From positions 77,323 through 141,322 of the forward strand of contig CAJTVQ010000005.1 in NCBI GenBank assembly GCA_910579935.1: 64,000 nucleotides of DNA, read 5' to 3'. A program made the position numbers and the translations under genes. The stretch is from an uncultured Lachnospiraceae bacterium. GTDB taxonomy: Bacteria > Bacillota > Clostridia > Lachnospirales > Lachnospiraceae. This document shows positions 35,061 through 44,700 of the stretch, in pieces (the stretch's first letter is position 1; every line of letters begins with the position of its first letter). The notes under the pieces were generated by a model, which searched no databases, was not told the origin of the DNA, and saw only the letters and a list, made by a program, of their open reading frames with translations.

Positions 35061-35471
35061 ATGGATAATGAAAAGAAACAGGTTACTTATAATTCAAGCA
35101 TAACCGGAGAAACGCAGGTGACATTTGATATCCAGCAGTATATGAATAACAGGGCAATGTTTATCGGTCTTATGTGTAATGAAGATGGATATGAGGAGCC
35201 TTTTGGGGATGTGACTGTGAATTTGTCGGTTGCAGCACCAAATTACTGCGGATATCTGAATGTGAATGACATGCCGGATATTGAAAAGTTTATTACAGAC
35301 AATGACCTTGGAGAGTTTACAGGATTCACGCAAAGGAGCGGTTTCTGCGAATATCCGCTTTATCTGTTCAATGTGGATAAGCTTAGGGAACTGTGTCCGG
35401 ATGGAATGGATAAGTATGAGGCGAATATTGGAATGACAAGAAAGCCGGAAACAAAGGATTTATCAAGATAG
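35061..35471 (+). CDS. DUF4313-like protein
   Basis: A 136-residue soluble protein with AMFIGLMCNEDGYEEPFGDV near residue 34 and FTQRSGFCEYPLYLFN near residue 92, features I associate with DUF4313. Its function is unknown. It lies between the virB6-like and prgI genes, with 12-bp gaps on both sides, and is part of the same operon. Confidence 0.65.
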   Translation: MDNEKKQVTYNSSITGETQVTFDIQQYMNNRAMFIGLMCNEDGYEEPFGDVTVNLSVAAPNYCGYLNVNDMPDIEKFITDNDLGEFTGFTQRSGFCEYPLYLFNVDKLRELCPDGMDKYEANIGMTRKPETKDLSR

Positions 35472-35483
35472 GAGGCAGGGACA

Positions 35484-35996
35484 ATGGTAATCGAAGTAAA
35501 CAAGGATATTGACCGCTATCAGGAATCGGTTGCGATGGGACTTACTGCAAGGCAGCTTATATTTTCCATTGCAAGCGTAGTGGTCGGTGGCAGTATTGTC
35601 CTTCTTCTTTACAAGTATATCGGTCTTACGGGTTCTGCTTATGTGGCAATTCCATGTGTGGCACCGATTGCTCTTGGCGGATTTTATTCCTTTAATGGGA
35701 TGAATTTCTACGAGTATATGGGAAAGAAACTGCATTTTATGTTTGGCAACAGGGCGCTTACCTATGTATCAACAGAGGGAGAACCTGCAATAAAGCAGTT
35801 AGAAGCAGAACAGAATGAACAGGTAAAGAAGAAAGGCAGAAAGGCAGAACAGGAGACTGTAACAGCTGATTCGGCTGTAAAGAAGCAGGAGGAGTTTGAA
35901 GCAATGAAGAAAAAGACGAGAAACATGCTGCTTGGACTTGTCGCAGTCATTGTGGCGGCAGTAGCAGGCATTGCAGCATATAAGGCAATGCATTAG
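35484..35996 (+). CDS. PrgI family (VirB3-like) membrane protein
   Basis: A 170-residue protein. The start VIEVNKDIDRYQESVAMGLT and two membrane helices (IFSIASVVVGGSIVLLL and AYVAIPCVAPIALGGFY) are typical of PrgI. An unusual C-terminal addition, a charged coiled region (QLEAEQNEQVKKKGRKAEQ) followed by a third membrane helix (MLLGLVAVIVAAVAGIAAY), is present. It sits before virB4 as in other type IV systems and probably forms part of the inner membrane platform. Confidence 0.85.
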   Translation: MVIEVNKDIDRYQESVAMGLTARQLIFSIASVVVGGSIVLLLYKYIGLTGSAYVAIPCVAPIALGGFYSFNGMNFYEYMGKKLHFMFGNRALTYVSTEGEPAIKQLEAEQNEQVKKKGRKAEQETVTADSAVKKQEEFEAMKKKTRNMLLGLVAVIVAAVAGIAAYKAMH

Positions 35997-36013
35997 AAAC
36001 GAATAGTATCTGA

Positions 36014-36066
36014 CCGCAAGGTCGGGAACACAGCCCGCAGGGTGAAGTTCCCGGCGGGCTTTCATT
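36014..36066 (+). promoter_or_regulatory. Terminator-like / alternative hairpins before virB4
   Basis: AGCCCGC (36032-36038) pairs with GCGGGCT (36054-36060) followed by TT. GGGAAC (36024-36029) can instead pair with GTTCCC (36047-36052), which overlaps the first hairpin, so the two are mutually exclusive. The motif ACCGCAAGG and GGAACACAGCCCG also appears in the leader at 16112-16240. The weak T-run argues for attenuation rather than full termination. Confidence 0.45.
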
Positions 36067-36088
36067 ATAAGAAAGCGAGGTTAGAGAC

Positions 36089-38470
36089 ATGGGTTTATTT
36101 ACAGACGGATTTAAGTTATTAAAGAAGGCGAGTGAGCCTTTGTATAAGACACCTAAATCCATTCAGGAAACCATAGAGATTATGGCGGTGGCTGAAAACG
36201 GCATTTTTGAAGTAAGCAAAAATAAGTATTCCAAATGCTACCGCTTTCAGGACATCAATTACACGACAGCAACCGAGGATGAGCAGATCGGCATATTTGA
36301 GAGATACTGTAAGTTCTTAAATTCGCTGGACTGTAATTATAAGATTACGATCAACAATAAGAACAAAAACATGGATGAACTCCGTGACAAGGTTCTGATT
36401 GCTGAGAAAAATGATGGCTTCAATAATTATAGAAGTATCTACAATGACATCATTGAGGAGAAGATTATTGAGGGCAGACAGGGGATTGAGCAGGAGAGAT
36501 ACCTGACGATCACGATAGAGAGAAAGAACTTTGAGGAGGCAAAGGCACAGTTTGCAACCCTTGAGGCAACGATACACAAGGCTTTCATTGAGCTTGGTGC
36601 GGAGATTGTACCGCTTAATGGCAATGAGAGACTGAAAGTGCTCTATGACTATTATCATCTTGGAGATGAGGGCAGCTTTGATTTTGATATCAAAAAGGCT
36701 AAGAAGGTCGGGGCAGATTTTAGAAATGATCTGTGCAATGGCATGGTGAAATATTTCCCAGACCATTTTGAGGATGAGAGTAAATTCTGCAAGGCACTTT
36801 TCATCAAAAAGTATCCGAGCAGTTTATCAGACAGATTCATCAATGAGATTACTTCACTTCCGGTTCATTCCATCACGAGCATTGATGTGGTGCCTGTTCC
36901 CAAGGATTTGACCACAAAGGTGCTTCAGAAGAAATACCTTGGCATTGAGTCGGATATCATTAAGCAGCAGAGAGTCCGTAATAAGAATAACGATTTTTCT
37001 ACGGAAATCTCATATGCCAAGAGAACGGAGAAAAAGGAGATTGAGGAAATCATGGATGATGTCCGTGAGAATGACCAGTGCCTTTTCTTCGTGGGAGTAA
37101 CTATTATTCTTATGGCAGAAAGCAAGAAGGAGCTTGAGAGTGTATGTGAGACTGTGGAGACTATCGGAAAACGTAACAGCTGCACGATTGATACACACTA
37201 CTTAAAGCAGAGGGAAGCACTCAACACAGCACTTCCGATTGGAGTAAGACAGGTGGAGACAATGCGTACCCTACTTACCCAGTCACTTGCGGTGCTTATG
37301 CCATTCAATGTGCAGGAACTTAATGACAGCACCGGCAATTACTATGGTATCAACCAGATCAGCAAGAATGTGAATATCGGTAACAGAAAGAAGCTCATCA
37401 ACGGAAATGGCTTCGTTTTCGGAGTGCCGGGTTCCGGTAAATCCTTCTTCTGTAAGATGGAGATGGGCAGCGTATTCTTGTCGGGAGATGATGAGATAAT
37501 CGTCATAGATCCAATGAACGAATACTTTGATATAGCTGATACTTATGGTGGAACTGTAGTAAATATGTCCACCTACACGGATAACTATGTGAATCCGCTG
37601 GAGATGGACGTATGGAGTCTTGATCCGAATGATTCCAAAGGAATGGTAAGAGAAAAGGGCGAGTTTATGCTTGGACTTTGTGAGCAGTGTATCGGAGACA
37701 GCTTAAATTCAAGACAGAAGTCAATCATTGATCGTTGTGTGAGAAAGCTGTATATCGACATTGCAAGGAGCAAAGAGAAGTATATCCCGGTGATGAGTGA
37801 TTTTTACGATATCCTTATGGCACAGCCGGAGGATGAGGCAAAGGACATTGCATTGTCTTTGGAGCTTTTCGTAAATGGTTCACTTAATATCTTCAATCAT
37901 CAGACAAATGTGGATGTGGATAACAGATTCACAGTATATGGCATCAGGGACTTAGGTACGGAGCTTAGTCCTATCACAATGCTTGTCATGATGGAGTCTA
38001 TTCAGAACAGGATTGTTGAGAATGGCAAGAGAGGCAAGGCAACATGGCTCTATATTGATGAGTTTCACGTCCTGCTTAATTCCGAGTATTCTGCAAAATA
38101 TCTGCAGCAGCTCTGGAAGAAAGTAAGAAAGCAGGGAGGACTTTGTACCGGTATCACGCAGAATGTCGTCGATCTGTTGCAGAACTATACAGCAACCACA
38201 ATGCTTGCAAACTCTGAGTTTGTGGCACTCTTAAAACAGGCGAATACAGACAGTTCCAAGATGGCGGAAGTTATCGGGGTATCAGAGGCACAGCTTAGAT
38301 TCGTAACCAATACCGCATCGGGAATGGGACTTATCAAGTGTGGCTCTGTGGTGATTCCGTTTGATAATCAGATTAGCAAGGATACAGACCTTTACAGACT
38401 GTATAACACCAATATTCATGAGAAGATTGCAGAACAGAAGAAGCGTGAAATGCAGAACAATGTCGAATAA
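36089..38470 (+). CDS. virB4: VirB4-type conjugation ATPase
   Basis: A 793-residue ATPase that powers assembly of the transfer channel. The N-terminal half holds the CagE/VirB4 region (AKAQFATLEATIHKAFIELG near residue 153). Walker A GVPGSGKS lies near residue 445 and Walker B WLYIDEFHVLL near residue 652, followed by TGITQNVVDLL. Length and order are typical of Gram-positive VirB4/TraE. A GCGAGG site lies upstream. It is followed by two strong hairpins at 38479-38535. Confidence 0.94.
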   Translation: MGLFTDGFKLLKKASEPLYKTPKSIQETIEIMAVAENGIFEVSKNKYSKCYRFQDINYTTATEDEQIGIFERYCKFLNSLDCNYKITINNKNKNMDELRDKVLIAEKNDGFNNYRSIYNDIIEEKIIEGRQGIEQERYLTITIERKNFEEAKAQFATLEATIHKAFIELGAEIVPLNGNERLKVLYDYYHLGDEGSFDFDIKKAKKVGADFRNDLCNGMVKYFPDHFEDESKFCKALFIKKYPSSLSDRFINEITSLPVHSITSIDVVPVPKDLTTKVLQKKYLGIESDIIKQQRVRNKNNDFSTEISYAKRTEKKEIEEIMDDVRENDQCLFFVGVTIILMAESKKELESVCETVETIGKRNSCTIDTHYLKQREALNTALPIGVRQVETMRTLLTQSLAVLMPFNVQELNDSTGNYYGINQISKNVNIGNRKKLINGNGFVFGVPGSGKSFFCKMEMGSVFLSGDDEIIVIDPMNEYFDIADTYGGTVVNMSTYTDNYVNPLEMDVWSLDPNDSKGMVREKGEFMLGLCEQCIGDSLNSRQKSIIDRCVRKLYIDIARSKEKYIPVMSDFYDILMAQPEDEAKDIALSLELFVNGSLNIFNHQTNVDVDNRFTVYGIRDLGTELSPITMLVMMESIQNRIVENGKRGKATWLYIDEFHVLLNSEYSAKYLQQLWKKVRKQGGLCTGITQNVVDLLQNYTATTMLANSEFVALLKQANTDSSKMAEVIGVSEAQLRFVTNTASGMGLIKCGSVVIPFDNQISKDTDLYRLYNTNIHEKIAEQKKREMQNNVE

Positions 38471-38478
38471 TGCTGATA

Positions 38479-38535
38479 GAGGTCGCAATTTGCGACCTCA
38501 AAGCATAGCCATCCGGGAAGCTGGGTGGCTGTTTT
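38479..38535 (+). terminator. Double hairpin after virB4
   Basis: GAGGTCGCA (38479-38487) and TGCGACCTC (38491-38499) make a perfect 9-bp hairpin. AGCCATCC (38507-38514) pairs with GGGTGGCT (38523-38530), followed by GTTTT. Partial termination between virB4 and the hydrolase gene is likely. Confidence 0.65.
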
Positions 38536-38563
38536 GCATATTGAGTGAAAGAAGGTGAGAACA

Positions 38564-39751
38564 TTGAAGATAAAGAAAGTGGATGACAAACCAATGGTCA
38601 TTCACACCAAGGAGAAAGCCAAGATTCATGCCCACGAGCCAAAGGGTGCCAAGATTAAAGGCAGCAATATCTATACAGTAGAGAGAGGACCGAAAGTGCA
38701 TGATGCTAAAGCCAATGAAATGGATAAAAAAGCATCTGCAAAATTGATGCTTCAGAAAAGTACTGATGGAAAGAGTACTTATAGAAAGAGTACCATTCAT
38801 CAGTCGGAGGCTAAGGATAAAGGTCTTTCTAAGTTTAAGCGTAACATCAGAGAGTCAGGAACTTCAATCAAGACCAAGAATACCAATCTTCACATTGCAG
38901 GAAGAACTGGAGCACTTGCAGCCGGGGCAGTAACAGAGCAGGTGGAAGGCGGGCAGGAGGTATCGCAGGCAGCATATCTTGCATATGAAGCAAGCCGCCC
39001 TGTTACCGGAACTGCTTCTAAGGGCGCAGCACTTTTCAGGAAAAAGGCGGCAGCCGAGGCAAAGAAGCGTATCAAGAAGGTAGAGGCAGGAAAGAAGCTG
39101 GCAAAAAAGACAGCAAAGAAAGCTGCCAAAGATACAGCCAAGGCGGTAGCTAAAGAGACGGCAAAAGAAACAGCCAAGACTACTGCCAAGGTTGTAACAA
39201 AAACTGCAACAAAGGCAGCTGCTACAGCGGCAGGAACAGCGGTTGCACCGGGAGTTGGCACTGCAATCGGCATGGCTGCCGGATATGCTGCAGGTGTGTC
39301 CATAGAGGTCAAGGATGAAAAGATGACCAACCGGAGCAGGAAGATAAAGTTCTTTCTGGATAAGATGAAAGCACAGGAGAATCAGACAGACAGCGTGGCA
39401 AAGCTGGTAAAGGATCTGATTGTGCGAAAAGCGATTACCTGGGTAAAGGCAGCTGCACCGATTATCGGATTGGTGCTTTTATTACTTGTTCTTGTAGTTG
39501 CCATGATTGCGGTTCCGGTTATAGCGGTGATAGCAATCCTTTACAATTCTCCATTTGCTTTATTTCTGCCACCACTTGAATCAGGAGATACCGTGCAGAC
39601 AGTAACGAGTGCTTATGTGCAGGAGTTTAACCGGGATGTTAATACGAAAGTGAATGAGCATACCGGATATGACCTTGGAGAGCTTGTATATGTGGATTAT
39701 GAAGGTATGGAAGAAAACCCAAGCAATTACTATGACATCATGGCATCCTAA
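38564..39751 (+). CDS. N-terminal part of a CD1108-type wall hydrolase, truncated
   Basis: Encodes 395 residues from TTG 38564 (AAGAAGGTG upstream; the family starts with KIKKVDDKPMVIHTKEK). A basic N-terminus and a long alanine/lysine repeat (KKTAKKAAKDTAKAVAKET, about residues 180-220) are followed by one membrane helix (IIGLVLLLLVLVVAMIAV) and the start of the exterior domain (VQTVTSAYVQEFNRDVN). It then stops at YYDIMAS. The rest of the protein, including the peptidase, is in another frame downstream (39745-40161). A central stretch of probably more than 100 residues is missing, so this is an internal deletion with a frame change. Confidence 0.8.
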   Translation: MKIKKVDDKPMVIHTKEKAKIHAHEPKGAKIKGSNIYTVERGPKVHDAKANEMDKKASAKLMLQKSTDGKSTYRKSTIHQSEAKDKGLSKFKRNIRESGTSIKTKNTNLHIAGRTGALAAGAVTEQVEGGQEVSQAAYLAYEASRPVTGTASKGAALFRKKAAAEAKKRIKKVEAGKKLAKKTAKKAAKDTAKAVAKETAKETAKTTAKVVTKTATKAAATAAGTAVAPGVGTAIGMAAGYAAGVSIEVKDEKMTNRSRKIKFFLDKMKAQENQTDSVAKLVKDLIVRKAITWVKAAAPIIGLVLLLLVLVVAMIAVPVIAVIAILYNSPFALFLPPLESGDTVQTVTSAYVQEFNRDVNTKVNEHTGYDLGELVYVDYEGMEENPSNYYDIMAS

Positions 39752-40161
39752 ACGGAATTACAGACAGCAGGCAGAAAACAGTCTGCTCCTATGCACTTCA
39801 CAGAGTTGGCTTCCCTTATAGTCAGGATTTAAGAGACAGCGGTAACTATTATGACTGCAGCTCCTTAGCCTATTATTCATGGAAGGATGCAGGCGTGGAT
39901 ATTAGTTACGGCGGTGCAACCACAGCGGCAGCGGAGGCACAGGGACTGGATGAAGCCGGAAAGACAGTCTCCTTTGATGAGTTACAGCCGGGAGACCTTA
40001 TCTTCTACAGTTTTACAAGCAACGGAAGATATAAGAACATCAGCCATGTGGCAGTATATGTCGGAAATGGCAAGGTGGTAGAGGCACTTAATGAAAGTCT
40101 TGGTGTGGTCTACAGGGATGTGGCAAGCACAGGAAAGATTGTTGTGATTGGAAGACCATAA
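39745..40161 (+). pseudogene. NlpC/P60 domain fragment of the same wall hydrolase
   Basis: An open 138-codon stretch without a clear start. It begins ILNGITDSRQKTVCSYALHR and carries the complete C-terminal NlpC/P60 fold: catalytic cysteine in YYDCSSLAYYSW, GDLIFYSF, and the histidine in ISHVAVYVGNGKVVEAL. In related elements this follows the membrane-anchored part in one protein and opens peptidoglycan for the channel. Here the frame is shifted by one base relative to 38564-39751 at the deletion point near 39745. Expression as a separate protein from the internal GTG 39895 would lose the catalytic cysteine. Confidence 0.8.
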
Positions 40162-40211
40162 CAGAAAATTTGCTGAGAGGGCATAGTCCCTCTCTGAGAC
40201 TGGAGGTAAGA

Positions 40212-41108
40212 ATGGATTTAAAAGATATGATACTGGTAACAGAAAACGACAGGGGAACAGAGATAAATATGCTGATGACTCTGGATGATTATAAGAGTTT
40301 TATAGCAATTGATGACATGTCAGAGCTTGCAGACCATCTGTTGCAGCTTGGAAGGACACTTGGTGAAGCAGATAACTTCACAGAGTATTACAGGGCAGCA
40401 AATGTAACTGTATCTGCGAGATTCTGTCTGGATGATATTCAGCTGGGACATTTTCTTCAGGGATTTTATAACGATTCCAAAAAATTTCGGTTTGATAAAG
40501 AAGCCAGTTCTTCTGAATGTGTTGCAAAGCTTAAGGAGATTGGAATGACCGATAAGGGCTGGGTGGATGATTTTAACCTGCATTATGAAATGGAGAACCG
40601 CTCATTTGAAAGGGGACAGACATTCCATAACTTCAATGACCATGATTACATGGTGCTTGAAGCATTATCACCAAGGAATCTTGTGGTGATGGATATGAAG
40701 TCAGGTTCCCTTACAATCGCCCTTGGTGCGACAGAGTATAAGCGTTATCCGAAGGATGAGAAGCCTACAAAGGACAATACCACAATCGGGGTATCGTGGG
40801 AGCACGGCATTTATCTAGGTTCCACACTTTCAACTACAAATTTCAAGGCATACAAGAGGGAGTATGGCACACCGGAAAAGATAGAGGATATCTATGATTA
40901 CAGGGCAAAGCTAAAGCAGAAGTTCTATTTTTATCAGGATATGTCAAAGGATGATGATGTACCGAAGAAGCTGCAGAATGACTTCCTTCACCAAATGTAT
41001 GAGGATTTTGGAACGATTGAAGAGGATTGTTTTTACGACAGGCTGGAAGATGGAAAGTACGATGAAGGCTTTAAGGAAAGACAGGTAAAGGAAGAAAAGA
41101 GCCGGTGA
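40212..41108 (+). CDS. ICE protein of unknown function
   Basis: A 298-residue acidic protein starting at ATG 40212 behind GGAGGTAAG. The N-terminus (MILVTENDRGTEINMLMTLD) and a central HNFNDHDYMVLEALSPRNLV are distinctive but not assigned to a family by me. There are no membrane segments. The C-terminal 60 residues are helical and charged. It starts the gene run leading to the DpnD/PcfM-like protein and the giant helicase. Confidence 0.65.
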   Translation: MDLKDMILVTENDRGTEINMLMTLDDYKSFIAIDDMSELADHLLQLGRTLGEADNFTEYYRAANVTVSARFCLDDIQLGHFLQGFYNDSKKFRFDKEASSSECVAKLKEIGMTDKGWVDDFNLHYEMENRSFERGQTFHNFNDHDYMVLEALSPRNLVVMDMKSGSLTIALGATEYKRYPKDEKPTKDNTTIGVSWEHGIYLGSTLSTTNFKAYKREYGTPEKIEDIYDYRAKLKQKFYFYQDMSKDDDVPKKLQNDFLHQMYEDFGTIEEDCFYDRLEDGKYDEGFKERQVKEEKSR

Positions 41109-41135
41109 TGAGATTTTTACAGGAGGCGATATCAT

Positions 41136-41354
41136 ATGGAACAGGAATTTGATGTTGAGATAAAAGAAGTGCTTTCACGAGTACAGAAAGTAAAGGCAGA
41201 GTCGCTTGACGATGCCATCAATAAGGCAATGGATATGTATTATGCAGAGCAGATAGTCCTTGGAGCAGAGGACATGAAGGGAGTTGATTTTGCACCTATC
41301 AGCGAAGGTCAGCTCCCTTCTTCATTAAAAAAAAACGGAGGAAAAGCAAGATGA
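41136..41354 (+). CDS. DpnD/PcfM-like small protein
   Basis: A 72-residue protein (MEQEFDVEIKEVLSRVQKVK, then DAINKAMDMYYAEQIVL). This pattern, two strands and a helix with a YYAEQIVL segment, matches the small DpnD/PcfM family often found on Gram-positive conjugative elements. Function unknown. It overlaps the next gene by 4 bp. Confidence 0.75.
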   Translation: MEQEFDVEIKEVLSRVQKVKAESLDDAINKAMDMYYAEQIVLGAEDMKGVDFAPISEGQLPSSLKKNGGKAR

Positions 41355-41719
41355 AAAGTGATTCAACAACAGTAATTAAGAACATGGAGTTTTTAGTAAA
41401 GGAACTTCATAAGGAGTGGGACAGATCGGGTGCTTCTAAGGCATCCGTTATTATTTCCCTTGAGGAAGTAGATGGTATCAATGATAAGTTAAAAGAGATT
41501 ATCTATCAGACACAGAAGTCAGTCGATGAGGATGAGCTGACCTTTAAACAGAGCATTGCAAAGTCCAAGGAGTGCTATGTGCTTCTTCGTGTGGTGCGTA
41601 AGATTGCAAAGAAAAAGGATAAATGCGAAAAACAGGCAATCGACAATAAATTTGCAATCGAGCTGGATAAGGATGAGTTAAAGCTATTTAAGGGATTGTT
41701 TGCAGAGATGTTTAAGTAG
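41351..41719 (+). CDS. Small helical ICE protein
   Basis: A 122-residue basic protein, mostly helical (MEFLVKELHKEWDRSG; KECYVLLRVVRKIAKKKD). A ATGA overlap couples it to the DpnD/PcfM-like gene, and the giant helicase gene starts 14 bp after its stop. No motif is recognised. Confidence 0.6.
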   Translation: MKSDSTTVIKNMEFLVKELHKEWDRSGASKASVIISLEEVDGINDKLKEIIYQTQKSVDEDELTFKQSIAKSKECYVLLRVVRKIAKKKDKCEKQAIDNKFAIELDKDELKLFKGLFAEMFK

Positions 41720-41733
41720 AGGAGGACAAAGGT

Positions 41734-44700
41734 ATGGGCGTTGATATGAAGGTCAAAGCGATATACGATTCTGAAATTGGTAACATCACAAGATCAGAAA
41801 AGAACTGGAAGGATGTGTTAAAGGTCGCAGGTCAGTTATACCGCTATGAATTTGACAATATCGTTATGGTAACAGCTCAGAGACCTCCGGAAAAAAGCAC
41901 ACTCATGGCAGATTATGATACCTGGAAAAAGGTGGGAAGATATGTAAAGCGTGGTGCGAAAGGCTGCGCCATCTTCCCGTCAAGGGCACTGAATCCACGC
42001 ATGAGGTATATCTTTGATATCAGTGATACCGGAGGGAAGAATGTTAAGTTGACATGGGACCTTGAGGGAGAAAATCTTAAAGATTATGTGGATTTTCTTG
42101 TGTCAGAAGGTCAGATTGAGCAGTACGATAACAGCGACAGGGAGTCTCTAAAAAATATATTAAAACAGTTTACAGGAACAGATGTTTGGTTTATAATAAA
42201 AGAAGAGTTCGGAGACCGAATGACCGAGCTTATGCAGCTATCAGGTAGTGTGATAAAGGAAGAAAGTAAGAAACGCAATGGCTTACAGCAGGAAATGGAC
42301 ATGGAGCAGCTTGTATATGCAAGTGTCATGTATGCTGTAGGGACGAGATGCGGATTTGACTTATCTGTGCAAGAACAGGATTTTAGTCAGATCGTAAATA
42401 TCAAAGACGAAGAGATCATTTACCGTCTTGGTTCCATTGTATGCGATGTCTCCTGTAGTGTTCTTAGAGAATTTAGTCGTAACTTAAAGGCAATCGAGAG
42501 CGAAAGGAGAATTGGATATGTTAGAAGAAATGACTTACAAGGAAGTGGATGGACTGCTTTATCCGCAGATAGAGATGCCGGACGAGATGGAGGATCTCAC
42601 GAAGCTGGGCAAATACGGAAGGATGGCGATGAACTATCTAAAGGAGAACGAGCCGGCAAGATACAAGACGCTGATGAGATTCGGGAAGATGTACGAGAAG
42701 ATGTCAGCGGTAGAGGCGGAAGCGAATCAGCTGTACGACCAGTTAGAGATGCAGTATCTGGCAAAGCACAAGCCACAGAATCCGTCATCGACAATGGAGA
42801 TGTGGAAGATAAGAGAGCAGGCGAAGATGCAGGCAGAGGAAGTGGTACTGAATCAGATAGTGATGCGATTCCACTAGAATCTGATGATACAGAACTGAAT
42901 AGGGAACTTGATGAAATCAATTCATTGGGTGTTAGTAAGGAAGCCGAATATACACAGGCTTCCTTTTTTTTCGACCAGAACGGGCAGGCAAGCATTGGCA
43001 CCATTCATACTGAGGACGAAAACAATAATCAGTTTATGCGTCAGTTCGAGCAGGACAGAAAAGCTGCATTAGCAGGTAAATACAATTACCTGAATCCCAA
43101 AAAGTCTGCAACAGTACCAAGTGAGTATATCAAACAGGTGCTTATGAGAGGTACAGGTTTTATCGGTGGTAAGGGCAGGGTATGCAAGATTTTTGAAACA
43201 GAGATTGATGCAGGAACCAGAGCAAAGCGTATCAAAGCAGAATATGGTCAGGGAGGTGCAGGCTGGCCGGTTGACGGACTAGGACTGCACGGATATGACA
43301 CATTTCATGGGAATGGACTGCGTTTTCAGTGGCGAGATGAGGATGGAGAGGTTGAAGGATATGTTTCGTGGAAAGATATCGAAAAAGAGCTTGGTGTACT
43401 TATTCTTACAGGGGAATACCAGCCTGAGACACCTCGTATTGATGAGCTTGCGATGGACGGACTCCGTGAGGATGATGAGGTCATTGATGCCGAATACCGG
43501 GAAGTGGAACCGGAAGGGGCAGAATCAGAGATTGATGATTATGCAATACCGGATGAGCCGGAGAGCTATGCTTCTAACAGAGATTATGTAAGTGCAAAAG
43601 GCATGACACCACAGGAAGCTGCCGATGAAGACCGCATGGTAACACAGGCAGAATATGGTGCCGAGATAGAAGCTGAAACATCTGAAAAAGATCCATCAGA
43701 GCTTAAGTATATTACACCGATTGATTATGCCAAGCGTATTGAGGAGCTTGATGAAGACCTGCGTGATGCGGCGGAGATTCTTGTAACAGATTGCAGCTGC
43801 TACACTCCGTTTAGGGCATTCCTTATGGATGTGGTGCAGTCTGATTTTGCATTTATGCCAAATAAACTTGACCTTATCAGGGATATTGCATTAGGGACAG
43901 ATAATGCAGAAAGAAAGGCATATTCCAACAATAAGTATGGTCTTGTGGAGTACTCAATCAGAAGCGGTTATGTGAAGATCAGCTATAAGAACAGGAATGG
44001 TGTGCGTAAGGAAGGTGCACTCGACTGGCGTGAGTTATACGAGATTTTATCCTATATGGTAAAACAGCCATTTTACTGCGGAGAAGACCAGAAGAAGTAT
44101 TATCAGGAGACAAAACAGAAGGCTGACAGGGATAAGATGAATCCGGTCTATAAGAGATTCTTTGATATCGAGGATAGTGTAAAAGCCAATCGTCTTGAAA
44201 CCAGGGAAAGAGCAATAGCGAATGGCTGGGAAACCAAGATTGATGAGAATGGACATGTGGTTTCAGATGATGCAGTACAGAAAAAACACAACTTCCACTA
44301 CAACCTCTGGGAAATGGAAAAAGGCGGAGCTAAGACCAGATACCAGTGGAATATGGATGCAATCCGCACTCTAAAGCAGATTGAATCAGAAAACAGGCTT
44401 GCCACACCGGGGGAGCAGAAAGTTCTGTCGAAGTTTGTCGGATGGGGCGGACTGTCACAGGCATTTGATGAGGAAAACGCAGGCTGGAGCAAAGAGTATG
44501 CAGAGCTTAAAGAACTTTTATCTGATGAGGAATACAGTGCGGCAAGGGCAACAGTAAATAACGCCTTTTACACTTCACCGGAGATAGCCATGTGCATGAA
44601 TTCGGCACTTGTCCAGTTTGGTTTCAGAGGCGGCAATGTATTAGAGCCATCCATGGGTATCGGTAACTTCTTTGGAAGTATGCCGGAAACAATGCATGAA

